From Aestuariivirga litoralis (GTDB taxonomy: Bacteria > Pseudomonadota > Alphaproteobacteria > Rhizobiales > Aestuariivirgaceae), in NCBI RefSeq assembly GCF_003234965.1, contig NZ_QKVK01000004.1, forward strand, positions 1 to 64,000: DNA of 64,000 bases, given 5' to 3'. Below are positions 1 to 15,901 of this stretch, piece by piece. The notes beneath the pieces were generated by a model. It was not told the DNA's origin. It saw only the letters and a list, made by a program, of their open reading frames with translations, and did not search any database. The translations under genes were made by a program, and so were the position numbers. The first letter of the stretch is position 1, and every line of letters starts with the position of its first letter.

Positions 1-85
1 CGCCATGGAAGAGAAGCTGCGCTTCGCCATCCGTGAAGGCGGCCGCACCGTCGGCGCCGGCGTCGTCGCGAAGATCACCGACTAA
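1..85 (+). CDS. tuf: elongation factor Tu, C-terminal end (partial)
   Basis: Only the last 27 codons are present; the reading frame starts at base 2 and stops at TAA 83-85. The visible peptide (MEEKLRFAIREGG, then TVGAGVVAKITD) is the hallmark C-terminus of EF-Tu domain 3, the GTPase that delivers aminoacyl-tRNA to the ribosome. The order tuf, tRNA-Trp, secE, nusG is a common bacterial arrangement and supports the call. Nothing can be said about the rest of the gene, which lies left of the window. Confidence 0.95.
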   Translation, partial: AMEEKLRFAIREGGRTVGAGVVAKITD

Positions 86-98
86 GACTTTAAATGGT

Positions 99-130
99 GC
101 GGCGGGCTCCTTAACTGAGGGGTTCGCCGC
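99..130 (+). terminator. weak hairpin between tuf and tRNA-Trp
   Basis: Six-base arms GCGGCG (99-104) and CGCCGC (125-130) enclose a loop in which CTCC and GGGG can also pair. There is no T-run after it, so it is at best a partial terminator or a processing structure ahead of the tRNA. Confidence 0.3.
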
Positions 131-135
131 GCTCT

Positions 136-211
<76 letters not shown>

Positions 212-229
212 TTTTCTAAGGAAGCACAC

Positions 230-427
230 GTGGCAAAGACCAATCCGTTCGAGTTTCTCCAGGAGGTCCGCGAGGAGGCCAACAAGGTCACCTGGCCGAC
301 GCGCCGCGAGATCATGATCTCGACCGTCATGGTCTTCATCATGGTTTTCGTTGCTTCCATCTTCTTCCTCATCGTCGACTCCGTGCTGCACCGTGGCGTG
401 CAGTGGGTCCTCGGTATCGCGGGTTAA
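230..427 (+). CDS. secE: preprotein translocase subunit SecE
   Basis: This 65-residue protein is the short form of SecE, which clamps the SecY channel in the inner membrane. The cytoplasmic amphipathic part carries the conserved EVREEANKVTWPTRRE stretch (residues 12-27), followed by one membrane segment at about residues 30-50. The start is GTG at 230, with an AAGGAAG ribosome-binding site just upstream. It directly precedes nusG with 9 bases between them, as in most bacteria. Confidence 0.95.
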   Translation: MAKTNPFEFLQEVREEANKVTWPTRREIMISTVMVFIMVFVASIFFLIVDSVLHRGVQWVLGIAG

Positions 428-436
428 AGGGCGGAC

Positions 437-970
437 ATGGCTAAGCGCTGGTACATCGTTCACGCCTACTCGAATTTCGAGAAGAAGGTCGCGGACTCGA
501 TCAAGGAACAATCGGTCCAAAAGGGCCTGGGCGAGCTTTTCGAGCAGGTGCTGGTCCCGACCGAAGAGGTCGTGGAAGTGCGCCGCGGCCGCAAGATCAA
601 GTCGGAGCGCCGCTTCTTCCCCGGCTACGTGCTGGTGAAGATGGAGCTCACCGACCAGGCCTTCCACCTGATCAAGAACACACCGAAGGTCACGGGCTTC
701 CTGGGCTCTGACTCGAAGCCGATCCCGATCTCGGACGCCGAGGCTTCGCGCATCCTGAACCAGGTGGCGGAGGGCGTCGAGCGTCCGAAGTCCACGCTTA
801 CCTTCGAAGTCGGCGAGCAGGTTCGCGTCGCCGATGGTCCTTTCGCCTCCTTCTCCGGCCAGGTGGAGGAAGTGGATGAAGAACGGTCGCGGCTCAAGGT
901 CGCCGTGTCCATCTTCGGCAGGCCCACGCCTGTCGAACTCGAGTACGGGCAGGTGGAAAAGCTCCGCTAA
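437..970 (+). CDS. nusG: transcription termination/antitermination protein NusG
   Basis: This 177-residue NusG starts with the typical KRWYIVHAYSNFEKKV of the NGN domain (to about residue 110), which binds the RNA polymerase clamp. The C-terminal KOW domain (about 120-177) includes VGEQVRVADGPFASFSG. The family couples RNA polymerase to Rho or to the ribosome through S10. Length and position (secE-nusG-rplK) are standard, and no residue loss is visible. Confidence 0.97.
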   Translation: MAKRWYIVHAYSNFEKKVADSIKEQSVQKGLGELFEQVLVPTEEVVEVRRGRKIKSERRFFPGYVLVKMELTDQAFHLIKNTPKVTGFLGSDSKPIPISDAEASRILNQVAEGVERPKSTLTFEVGEQVRVADGPFASFSGQVEEVDEERSRLKVAVSIFGRPTPVELEYGQVEKLR

Positions 971-1050
971 CCCGTGAAACCCGGTGGGAGGCCCTCAACA
1001 AGCCGGACCACTAACCTCAATCAGCCGGATCGTCCGGCGAGGGAAAGAAA

Positions 1051-1482
1051 ATGGCAAAGAAAGTCGTCGGCTACATCAAGCTGCAGGTGCCGGCAGGTCA
1101 GGCGAACCCGTCTCCGCCGATCGGCCCCGCTCTCGGTCAGCGTGGTCTCAACATCATGGAATTCTGCAAGGCTTTCAACGCCGCCACGCAGAAGATGGAA
1201 CCCGGCATGCCGGTTCCGGTCGTCATCACGGCCTTCCAGGACAAGTCCTTCACCTTCGAGATGAAGTCGCCGCCCGCGACCTACTTCCTGAAGAAGATCG
1301 CCGGCCTCAAGTCCGGCTCGAAGGAGCCCGGCAAGGGCGCCTTCGTCGGCAAGGTGTCGATGGCCCAGTGCCGCGAGATCGCCGAGCAGAAGCTCAAGGG
1401 CATGAATGCCCGCGACCTCGACGCCGCTGCGCGTGAAATTGCCGGCTCCGCCCGGTCCATGGGCCTCCAGGTGACGGAGTAA
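1051..1482 (+). CDS. rplK: 50S ribosomal protein L11
   Basis: This 143-residue L11 carries the signature [19 protein letters not shown] near residue 22 and the C-terminal 23S rRNA-binding half ending [13 protein letters not shown]. It sits at the base of the ribosomal stalk, in the GTPase-associated centre. GGGAAAGAAA precedes the ATG. Only 5 bases separate it from rplA, so the two are translated from one message; in other bacteria L1 represses this pair. Confidence 0.97.
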   Translation: MAKKVVGYIKLQVPAGQANPSPPIGPALGQRGLNIMEFCKAFNAATQKMEPGMPVPVVITAFQDKSFTFEMKSPPATYFLKKIAGLKSGSKEPGKGAFVGKVSMAQCREIAEQKLKGMNARDLDAAAREIAGSARSMGLQVTE

Positions 1483-1487
1483 GAGAT

Positions 1488-2192
1488 ATGGCAAAGCTCG
1501 CTAAGCGCATCGCCAAGAACAACGAAGGCATCGACCGTCAGAAGGTCTATGGCCTCGATGAAGCCGTCAAGCTCATCAAGGGCCGCGCCAACGCCAAGTT
1601 CAACGAAACCGTCGAGATCGCCATGAACCTCGGCGTCGACCCGCGCCACTCGGACCAGATGGTCCGCGGCGTGGTCAACCTGCCGAACGGCACCGGCCGC
1701 AACCTGCGCGTCGGCGTCTTCGCCAAGGGTGCGAAGGCCGAGGAAGCGAAGAAGGCCGGGGCTGACGTCGTCGGCGCCGAAGAGCTCTTCGAGATCGTCA
1801 ACAAGGGCACGATCGACTTCGACCGCTGCATCGCCACGCCGGACATGATGGGCCTCGTCGGCCGTCTTGGTAAGGTTCTCGGCCCGCGCGGCATGATGCC
1901 GAACCCCAAGGTCGGCACGGTCACCATGGACGTCGCCGGTGCGGTCAAGGCCGCCAAGGGCGGCGCGGTGGAGTTCCGCGTCGAAAAGGCCGGCATCGTG
2001 CAGGGTGGCGTCGGCAAGGCGTCCTTCTCGGACGAGCAGCTCAGCCAGAACATCAAGGCCTTCGTCGATGCGGTCATCAAGGCCAAGCCGCCGGCGGCCA
2101 AGGGCACCTATGTCAAGAAATTGTCCATTTCTTCGTCCATGGGTCCCGGCCTCAAGCTGGATCTGGGCTCCGTCACCGGCGGTGGCGCGTAA
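1488..2192 (+). CDS. rplA: 50S ribosomal protein L1
   Basis: This 234-residue protein of standard length has the L1 motifs [14 protein letters not shown] and [22 protein letters not shown]1 forms the mobile stalk that helps release deacylated tRNA, and in many bacteria it represses translation of the rplK-rplA message. The gene follows rplK by 5 bases and is followed by a strong hairpin at 2208, which marks the end of this part of the operon. Confidence 0.97.
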   Translation: MAKLAKRIAKNNEGIDRQKVYGLDEAVKLIKGRANAKFNETVEIAMNLGVDPRHSDQMVRGVVNLPNGTGRNLRVGVFAKGAKAEEAKKAGADVVGAEELFEIVNKGTIDFDRCIATPDMMGLVGRLGKVLGPRGMMPNPKVGTVTMDVAGAVKAAKGGAVEFRVEKAGIVQGGVGKASFSDEQLSQNIKAFVDAVIKAKPPAAKGTYVKKLSISSSMGPGLKLDLGSVTGGGA

Positions 2193-2207
2193 GGCTTGAA
2201 CGAGTTT

Positions 2208-2263
2208 CCCTGCTGAAATCAGCAATGATTTCAGCAGGGTGCCCGAAGTTCCTCGAACTTCGG
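2208..2263 (+). terminator. two adjacent hairpins after rplA
   Basis: The first hairpin is a perfect 14-bp inverted repeat: CCCTGCTGAAATCA (2208-2221), loop GCAA, then TGATTTCAGCAGGG (2226-2239). The second has CCGAAGTT (2243-2250) and AACTTCGG (2256-2263), with one more possible C-G pair inside. Neither is followed by a proper T-run, so this may be a partial terminator, a 3'-end stabiliser or an RNase III site between rplKA and rplJL rather than a full stop. Confidence 0.7.
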
Positions 2264-2534
2264 TTTACCTGTCCGAGATTGCAGGCGCGGGGGAATCCCT
2301 CCCGCTTAAAAGCCCAGCCTGCATGAGATGGGTGTCAAAACGGAATTCGGATCCCTACTTAAGGGTTCCAAGTCGGTTTGGACCTCATGGACCCAGTCCC
2401 GGAAATGCCCGGGCAGGGGGACAGGCACGTAAGCGCCGCTCAGGCGCCCGCTGCCGTCGTGTGGTGTGCGTCTTGAGCGGTTGGTCCAACGGCGGGCGGG
2501 TCTCAAAGCCTTCTCGCCATAAAGGAGAGAGCAA
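2264..2534 (+). promoter_or_regulatory. L10-type ribosomal protein leader
   Basis: The 340-base gap before rplJ is long and structured. The core has GCAGGC (2281-2286) pairing with GCCTGC (2317-2322), enclosing an inner GCGGG/CCCGC hairpin (2287-2291 with 2301-2305) and an unpaired A-rich bulge; ATGAGATGG follows. This pattern matches my memory of the L10 leader, where the L10-(L12) complex binds a kink-turn and represses rplJL translation. Further potential stems lie at 2350-2520. The rplJ ribosome-binding site AAGGAGAG (2522-2529) ends the region. Confidence 0.65.
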
Positions 2535-3056
2535 GTGGAAAGAGCTGAAAAGAAAGAGCTCGTCGCAACGCTCAACCAGGTGTTCAAGACCACCGGTGTG
2601 ATCGTTGTGGCCCACAACAAGGGCCTCACTGTGAACCAGGTCAACGACCTGCGTAACAAGATGGCCCAGGCGGGGGCGACCGTGAAGGTCGCCAAGAACC
2701 GTCTTGCCAAGCTTGCTCTTGATGGCACTGACGCAGCCGGGATCAAGGACCTCTTCGTGGGTCCGACCATGGTGGCTTACGCCGCCGATCCCGTCTCGGC
2801 ACCCAAGGTCGCCTCGGCCTTCGCCAAGGGGAACGACAAGTTCGTCGTCCTCGGCGGTGCGCTGGGCAAGACCGTCATGGATGCCAACGCGGTCAAGGCA
2901 CTCGCCGAACTGCCCTCGCTCGACGAGCTCCGGGGCAAGCTCATTGGCCTCATCCAGGCGCCCGCCACCAAGATTGCTGGTGTGCTTCAGGCTCCTGCCG
3001 GCCAGCTGGCGCGTGTCTTCAACGCCTATGCCACCAAGGATCAGGCCGCTGGCTAA
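2535..3056 (+). CDS. rplJ: 50S ribosomal protein L10
   Basis: This 173-residue L10 begins with the family pattern [16 protein letters not shown] and has the conserved [12 protein letters not shown] region. L10 anchors the L7/L12 dimers to the ribosomal stalk. The start is GTG at 2535, five bases after a strong AAGGAGAG. In other bacteria L10 bound to L12 represses its own message through the upstream leader, and such a leader is visible here. The C-terminal helix (about 140-173) is the L12-binding part. Confidence 0.96.
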   Translation: MERAEKKELVATLNQVFKTTGVIVVAHNKGLTVNQVNDLRNKMAQAGATVKVAKNRLAKLALDGTDAAGIKDLFVGPTMVAYAADPVSAPKVASAFAKGNDKFVVLGGALGKTVMDANAVKALAELPSLDELRGKLIGLIQAPATKIAGVLQAPAGQLARVFNAYATKDQAAG

Positions 3057-3108
3057 GACGCCACGCCTTAACCACTACCCAACCAACCGACGATAGAAAG
3101 ATACTCAA

Positions 3109-3483
3109 ATGGCTGATCTCGCCAAGATTGTTGAAGACCTCTCGGCTCTGTCCGTTCTGGAAGCCGCTGAACTGTCCAAGATGCTCGAAGAGAAGTGGGG
3201 CGTTTCCGCCGCCGCTCCGGTGGCCGTTGCCGCCGCTCCGGGCGCTGCCGCTGCCGCTCCGGCCGAAGAGAAGACGGAGTTCACCGTCGTTCTCGCCTCG
3301 GCTGGCGACAAGAAGATCGAAGTCATCAAGGAAGTCCGCGCCATCACCGGCCTGGGCCTGAAGGAAGCCAAGGACCTCGTCGAAGGCGCCCCGAAGACCG
3401 TCAAGGAAGGCGTGAACAAGGCCGATTCCGAAGCGATGAAGAAGAAGCTTGAGGCCGTTGGCGCCAAGGTCGAGCTGAAGTAA
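3109..3483 (+). CDS. rplL: 50S ribosomal protein L7/L12
   Basis: This 124-residue stalk protein has an N-terminal dimerisation domain (1-33), an Ala/Pro-rich hinge (about 36-56, [19 protein letters not shown]) and the C-terminal factor-binding domain with [20 protein letters not shown]. It recruits the translational GTPases. It follows rplJ by 52 bases. Two hairpins follow before rpoB, which would let L12 be made in excess over RNA polymerase, as is known for this operon in enterobacteria. Confidence 0.97.
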   Translation: MADLAKIVEDLSALSVLEAAELSKMLEEKWGVSAAAPVAVAAAPGAAAAAPAEEKTEFTVVLASAGDKKIEVIKEVRAITGLGLKEAKDLVEGAPKTVKEGVNKADSEAMKKKLEAVGAKVELK

Positions 3484-3490
3484 CGATTTT

Positions 3491-3529
3491 CCGGTGGCGC
3501 CGCGCTTGAACAGAGCAGGGCGCCACCGG
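3491..3529 (+). terminator. hairpin directly after rplL (attenuator-like)
   Basis: A perfect 11-bp inverted repeat, CCGGTGGCGCC (3491-3501) and GGCGCCACCGG (3519-3529), with a 17-base loop, starts 7 bases after the rplL stop. No T-run follows. In enterobacteria a partial attenuator lies here and lowers rpoBC relative to rplL transcription; this is the likely counterpart. Confidence 0.55.
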
Positions 3530-3548
3530 GCCAGTACTGCGCCGTCCG

Positions 3549-3598
3549 CGACGGCTTGCCGGACTTCCTTTCGAAAAAGGGGGTTCGGCAAGCTGTCG
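3549..3598 (+). promoter_or_regulatory. 23-pair stem between rplL and rpoB, likely RNase III site
   Basis: Bases 3549-3571 pair without interruption with 3576-3598 around a CGAA tetraloop. I count 23 consecutive pairs, four of them G-U in RNA. In Escherichia coli a long stem in the same gap is cut by RNase III to separate the rplJL and rpoBC messages. Position and perfect pairing make the same role likely here, but the cutting itself is inference. Confidence 0.65.
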
Positions 3599-3632
3599 AA
3601 TTTGCATGTTTTTGAACCGTCAAGGGGACCCC

Positions 3633-7736
<4,104 letters not shown>

Positions 7737-7744
7737 AGATCAAA

Positions 7745-7768
7745 CGGCGGGGGGCACGCCTCCCGCCG
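7745..7768 (+). promoter_or_regulatory. hairpin between rpoB and rpoC
   Basis: CGGCGGG (7745-7751) pairs with CCCGCCG (7762-7768), and three more pairs extend the stem inward to a CACG loop. It starts 8 bases after the rpoB stop. There is no T-run; probably an RNA-stability or processing element. Confidence 0.4.
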
Positions 7769-7834
7769 ACTGCCTCATTCGAATTCGAACACCCAGCGGG
7801 CACGGCCGCCTGCGCAAAATGGAGAATATGACCG

Positions 7835-12001
<4,167 letters not shown>

Positions 12002-12022
12002 GCCGGCAGACATGCGAAACAC

Positions 12023-12054
12023 AAAGGCCCGGAGCAATCCGGGCCTTTTTCTTT
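12023..12054 (+). terminator. rho-independent terminator of the rpoBC operon
   Basis: AAAGGCCCGGA (12023-12033), loop GCAA, TCCGGGCCTTT (12038-12048), then TTCTTT. An 11-bp stem with a T-rich tail is the best canonical terminator in the window. Confidence 0.9.
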
Positions 12055-12210
12055 GCGAGAGTGCCGCCCACCCGTCTTCGCAATCGATAAAGGTGAAAAG
12101 AAGAACCTTCAGTTGTAACAAGTGGCAGGTCGCCGGCGAAGTCCTCTGTGTCGGGCAAGCCTGCCCGTCGACCCGAACGTCCAGTTCATCCCAAATCAGA
12201 GGACATCAGC

Positions 12211-12498
12211 ATGAAGAAGCTACTCGCATCACTCGCCCTCACCTGCGCTGCCGTCACCGCCATCGCCAGCGCCTCTCATGCCGATACGAACCCGGCCTTG
12301 GCGAACTCGCAGTATTGCCGTGACTACGCGGAGGACGTCATCTGCATGGGCCCGGAAATGATGGCGATGCGGGCGAAGATCATGGCCATGACCAAGGAAA
12401 AGGCGATGGAACTCCGCTCCGCCTATTGCCGCAACAAGGCGGTCACCGGTGATCCGATCTGCGACCCGAAGATGATGACCGACACGACCGGATACTGA
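12211..12498 (+). CDS. small exported Cys/Met-rich protein, unknown function
   Basis: This 95-residue protein has a clear Sec signal peptide (MKKLLASLALTCAAVTAIAS, cleavage likely after SHA at residue 24). The mature part of about 71 residues has four cysteines, well placed for two disulfides, and nine methionines, most in the stretch MGPEMMAMRAKIMAMTKEKAM. I do not recognise the family. Met-rich periplasmic segments often bind copper, but that is only a suggestion. AGAGGA (12198-12203) precedes the ATG. The gene stands alone between the rpoC terminator and a tandem repeat. Confidence 0.75.
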   Translation: MKKLLASLALTCAAVTAIASASHADTNPALANSQYCRDYAEDVICMGPEMMAMRAKIMAMTKEKAMELRSAYCRNKAVTGDPICDPKMMTDTTGY

Positions 12499-12526
12499 CA
12501 CCTAAGCAGAGAGCGGGGTTTCCTCG

Positions 12527-12660
12527 TCCTCTCCCGCGTCAGCGGGAGAGGAGGGGGCCCCGACGCAGTCGGGGTAGGTGAGGGGAAGCGAGTTCCTCTC
12601 CCGCGTCAGCGGGAGAGGAGGGGGCCCCGACGCAGTCGGGGTAGGTGAGGGGAAGCGAGT
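12527..12660. repeat. perfect tandem duplication of a 67-bp double-hairpin unit
   Basis: Bases 12527-12593 and 12594-12660 are identical 67-bp copies head to tail. Each copy has two inverted repeats: CTCTCCCGC/GCGGGAGAG and CCCCGAC/GTCGGGG, and ends GGTGAGGGGAAGCGAGT. The GC-rich double-hairpin layout resembles dispersed intergenic repeats of alphaproteobacteria. The lack of any mismatch suggests recent duplication by slippage or recombination. It lies between the small exported protein gene and gltA. Confidence 0.9.
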
Positions 12661-12716
12661 CCCCCGCCACCGTGCCCATTTCCTCTCATCTCTCCCGCGT
12701 CTGCCGGAGAATCAAC

Positions 12717-12742
12717 AATGCCCGGGCTCTCACCCGGGCATT
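12717..12742 (-). terminator. hairpin terminator of gltA
   Basis: AATGCCCGGG (12717-12726) and CCCGGGCATT (12733-12742) form a 10-bp stem with a 6-base loop, 24 bases past the gltA stop on the minus strand. The tail on that strand is GTTGATTCT, only moderately T-rich. The core is like other ATGCCCGGG hairpins in this window. Confidence 0.7.
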
Positions 12743-12766
12743 CCGATCATCAGCAGGCTGATGAAA

Positions 12767-14068
12767 TCACTTCCCCCGCTGCGTCACGGGAACATAGTCC
12801 CGGCGCGGTGCGCCGGTGTAGAGCTGGCGCGGGCGGCCGATCTTCTGGTTCGGGTCCTCGATCATTTCCTTCCACTGCGAGATCCAGCCCACGGTGCGGG
12901 CGAGCGCGAAGAGCACGGTGAACATCGAGGTGGGGAAGCCGAGCGCGCGCAGGATGATGCCGGAATAGAAATCGACATTCGGGTAGAGCTTGCGCTCGAT
13001 GAAATAGGGGTCGGAGAGTGCGGCCTGCTCCAGCACGCGCGCCACTTCGAGGAGCGGGTCGTCCTTGATGCCGAGTTCGGTCAAAACCTCATGCGCCGTC
13101 TTCTGCATGATCTTGGCGCGCGGGTCATAGTTCTTGTAGACGCGGTGGCCGAAGCCCATCAGCCGGATGTGGGACGTCTTGTCCTTCACCTTGGCGATGA
13201 ATTCCGGCACCTTGGCCGGGTCGCCGATTTCCTTCAGCATTTCCAGTGCGGCCTCGTTGGCGCCGCCATGGGCCGGGCCCCACAGGCAGGCGATGCCCGC
13301 CGCGATGCAGGCGAAGGGGTTCGCACCCGAGGATCCCGCGAGGCGCACGGTGGAGGTCGAGGCATTCTGCTCATGGTCGGCATGGAGGATGAAGATCCGG
13401 TCCATGGCGCGCGCCAGGATCGGGTTCACCACATATTCCTCGCAGGGGACGGCGAAGCACATGCGCAGGAAGTTGGCGGAATAGGACAGCGAGTTCTGCG
13501 GGTAAACGAAGGGCTGGCCGATATGGTACTTGTAGGCCATGGCGGCGATCGTCGGCAGCTTGGCGATCATCCGGTGCGAGGCGATCTCACGCTGGCGGGC
13601 GTCGTTGATGTCGGTCGAGTCGTGGTAGAAGGCCGACATGGCGCCGACCACCGCCACCATCACCGCCATCGGGTGCGCGTCGCGGCGGAAGCCCTGGAAG
13701 AACCGGGTCATCTGCTCGTGCACCATGGTGTGGTAGGTGATGTTCTTGTCGAACTCCTTCCGCTGCGAGGGGGTGGGAAGCTCGCCGTAATAGAGCAGGT
13801 AGCAGGTTTCGAGGAAGTCGCCGTGCTCGGCCAGCTGCTCGATCGGGTAGCCGCGGTAGAGCAGCACGCCCTCGTCGCCGTCGATATAGGTGATCTTCGA
13901 TTCGCAGGAGGCGGTGGAGGTGAAGCCGGGGTCGAAGGTGAAGGCGCCGGTCTGGGCATAGAGCTTGGTGATGTCGACGACGTCCGGTCCGATGGTGCCG
14001 GACTTGACCGGCATGTCGACCGACTTTCCTTTGAGCTCGAGAACTGCCTTCTTCGGATCGTCAGCCAT
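12767..14068 (-). CDS. gltA: citrate synthase
   Basis: This 433-residue type II citrate synthase condenses oxaloacetate and acetyl-CoA at the entry to the TCA cycle. The active-site signatures are present: [14 protein letters not shown] and [18 protein letters not shown] for the first histidine region, and [15 protein letters not shown] for the second. I start at MADDPKKAV (14068), which has GGGAG six bases upstream; the frame is open for 11 more codons but without a site. It is a single gene with its own terminator. A possible promoter lies at 14104-14132, and the 310-base gap to gltX is rich in TTGCA elements. Confidence 0.96.
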   Translation of the reverse strand: MADDPKKAVLELKGKSVDMPVKSGTIGPDVVDITKLYAQTGAFTFDPGFTSTASCESKITYIDGDEGVLLYRGYPIEQLAEHGDFLETCYLLYYGELPTPSQRKEFDKNITYHTMVHEQMTRFFQGFRRDAHPMAVMVAVVGAMSAFYHDSTDINDARQREIASHRMIAKLPTIAAMAYKYHIGQPFVYPQNSLSYSANFLRMCFAVPCEEYVVNPILARAMDRIFILHADHEQNASTSTVRLAGSSGANPFACIAAGIACLWGPAHGGANEAALEMLKEIGDPAKVPEFIAKVKDKTSHIRLMGFGHRVYKNYDPRAKIMQKTAHEVLTELGIKDDPLLEVARVLEQAALSDPYFIERKLYPNVDFYSGIILRALGFPTSMFTVLFALARTVGWISQWKEMIEDPNQKIGRPRQLYTGAPRRDYVPVTQRGK

Positions 14069-14382
14069 TGTGGGCTCCCATATCTGCCTTTTTCTCGTCA
14101 CGAACTATTGCACCGCACCATAGAAAGGTCAACGACACTGACCTGATGCTTTGGTCGAGCGCCCGCATGGCTGTCCGTCGTCCCTTGCCATGCTCGGGCA
14201 ACATGCATTTTGGCATCCGCTGCAACATGCTTCTGTTGCACTCCGAAAAGCATCCGCCGTGCAACGGCGACAACCGTTTTGCACATCGAACGACAACCAA
14301 TCTGCAACGCCAAAGTTGCGCGACGGCGACGGATCCAGAACTCGTCCCTCCCCCTTGCGGGGAGGGGAAGGGGTGGGGGTCG
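14069..14382. other. intergenic region gltA-gltX with clustered TTGCA/TGCAA elements
   Basis: I find no gene here. TTGCA or its complement TGCAA occurs at 14108, 14221, 14236, 14260, 14279 and 14303. The 9-mer GCAACATGC is repeated at 14198 and 14222, and GCATCCGC at 14213 and 14250. The right end (14346-14366) is a CCCTCCCC/GGGGAGGG hairpin, probably the gltX terminator. The AT content is higher than in the flanking genes. This looks like a regulator-binding promoter region for gltA. Confidence 0.55.
14104..14132 (-). promoter_or_regulatory. probable gltA promoter
   Basis: On the minus strand TTGACC (14132-14127) and AATAGT (14109-14104) are 17 bases apart, a good sigma-70-type spacing. The start codon is 36 bases further downstream. 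A TTGCA element overlaps the -10 side. Confidence 0.5.
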
Positions 14383-15804
14383 TCAGGCCGCCTGGTCACT
14401 CAACCTTGCCAGCGATTCCTCACGCCCCAGCACCTCGAGCACGTCGAAGATGCCGGGCGAGGTCGCGGTGCCGGTCAGCGCGGCGCGCAGCGGCTGGGCC
14501 ACCTTTCCGAGCTTCAGCCCCGCTGTTTCGGCATGGGATTTCACTGCCGTTTCAAGGTCATGCGCCTGCCAGTTCGCAATGTGAGTCAAGACGGGGATGA
14601 TGCCTGCCAGGACGTCCCTGCCGCCATCGGCGATGATCTGGCGCGCCTTGTCGTCCATCGGCAGCGGCCGCTCGGCAAACAGGAACTGGGCGCCATTCTT
14701 CAATTCCACCAATGTCTTGGCGCGTTCCTTCAAGCCAGGAAGTGCGCGCAGCAGCTTGGCCATCATGGCGTCGTCGATCTTGGCCTTCATGGCCGGCCCG
14801 CCCTCGGCATGCGGAAGGAAATCGATGAACGACATCAACAGCTTGTCATCCGCCATGTGGCGGATGTAGTGGCCGTTCAGGTTCTCCAGCTTGGCGAAGT
14901 CGAAGCGCGCGGCCGACTTGCCGATGGCGTCGAGGTCGAACCATTCGACCAGCTGCTCGGTGGAGAAGATCTCGTCGTCGCCATGGCTCCAGCTCAGGCG
15001 CGCCAGATAATTCCTCATCGCTTCAGGGAGATAGCCCATGGCGCGATAGGCCTCGACGCCGAGTGCCCCATGGCGCTTCGAGAGCTTCGCGCCATCCGGC
15101 CCATGGATCAGCGGGATGTGGCTCATGTGCGGCACCCGCCAGCCCATCGCCTTGTAGATCTGGGTCTGCCGGGCGGCATTGGTCAGGTGGTCCACGCCGC
15201 GAATGATGTGGGTGACGCCCATGTCATGGTCATCCACCACGACCGACAGGTTGTAGGTCGGATTGCCATCCGAGCGCAGGATGATCAGATCGTCCAAGTC
15301 CTTGTTCGGAATGACGACTCTGCCCTGCACCGCATCCTCGATCACGGTCTCGCCCTGCTGCGGGGCCTTGAAGCGGATGGCCGGCTTCACCCCCGCCGGC
15401 GCTTCCGAGGGGTCGCGGTCGCGCCAGGTCCCGTCATAGCGGATCGGCCGCTTCTCGGCCTCGGCCTTTGCCCGCATCGCCTCCAGGTCCTCCGGCGTGC
15501 AGTAGCAGCGGTAGGCCTTGCCCTGGGCCAGCAGTTCCTCCGCCACCTGCCGGTGCCGCTCGGCCCGGCCATACTGGGAGACCGGCTCTCCCGCCCAGTC
15601 CAGCCCCAGCCAGGTCAGCCCCTCGATGATCGCGTCGATGGCGTCCGCCGTCGACCGCTCACGGTCCGTATCCTCAATCCGCAGCAGCATTTTTCCGCCC
15701 GTGTGCCGCGCATAGGCCCAGTTGAACAGCGCCGTCCGCCCGCCACCGATATGCAGGTAGCCGGTGGGCGAGGGGGCGAAGCGGGTGACGACTGGCGATG
15801 ACAT
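14383..15804 (-). CDS. gltX: glutamyl-tRNA synthetase
   Basis: This 473-residue class I synthetase charges tRNA with glutamate. The HIGH-type motif reads [16 protein letters not shown] near residue 14, and the KMSKS-type motif is KLSKRHG. I start at [15 protein letters not shown] (15804), since the N-terminus of this family begins right before RFAPSPTG; the frame stays open further upstream, over the start region of comEC. GGAG lies ten bases before it. Alphaproteobacteria often carry two gltX copies with different tRNA specificity; I cannot tell which this is. It is divergent from comEC. Confidence 0.94.
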   Translation of the reverse strand: MSSPVVTRFAPSPTGYLHIGGGRTALFNWAYARHTGGKMLLRIEDTDRERSTADAIDAIIEGLTWLGLDWAGEPVSQYGRAERHRQVAEELLAQGKAYRCYCTPEDLEAMRAKAEAEKRPIRYDGTWRDRDPSEAPAGVKPAIRFKAPQQGETVIEDAVQGRVVIPNKDLDDLIILRSDGNPTYNLSVVVDDHDMGVTHIIRGVDHLTNAARQTQIYKAMGWRVPHMSHIPLIHGPDGAKLSKRHGALGVEAYRAMGYLPEAMRNYLARLSWSHGDDEIFSTEQLVEWFDLDAIGKSAARFDFAKLENLNGHYIRHMADDKLLMSFIDFLPHAEGGPAMKAKIDDAMMAKLLRALPGLKERAKTLVELKNGAQFLFAERPLPMDDKARQIIADGGRDVLAGIIPVLTHIANWQAHDLETAVKSHAETAGLKLGKVAQPLRAALTGTATSPGIFDVLEVLGREESLARLSDQAA

Positions 15805-15901
15805 GGACGCCGTTCTCCGTATTGACTGACGTAAGGGAAGGTGGTTGCGTGATGCGAGCCGCCAGTTAGCACACCCGCGGGCGGTCTCAAAGGGGAGTGC
15901 C

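Noticed and set aside
2342-2353. GAATTC directly followed by GGATCC, looking like a cloning linker
   Set aside because: It lies inside the natural rplJ leader, with flanking sequence continuous in structure and composition. Chance occurrence is the simpler view.
12527-12660. CRISPR-like direct repeats
   Set aside because: There are only two adjacent copies with no spacers, and no cas genes lie nearby.
12578-14146. A 522-codon plus-strand frame opposite gltA
   Set aside because: It begins inside the tandem repeat and mirrors gltA codon structure; gltA is certain.
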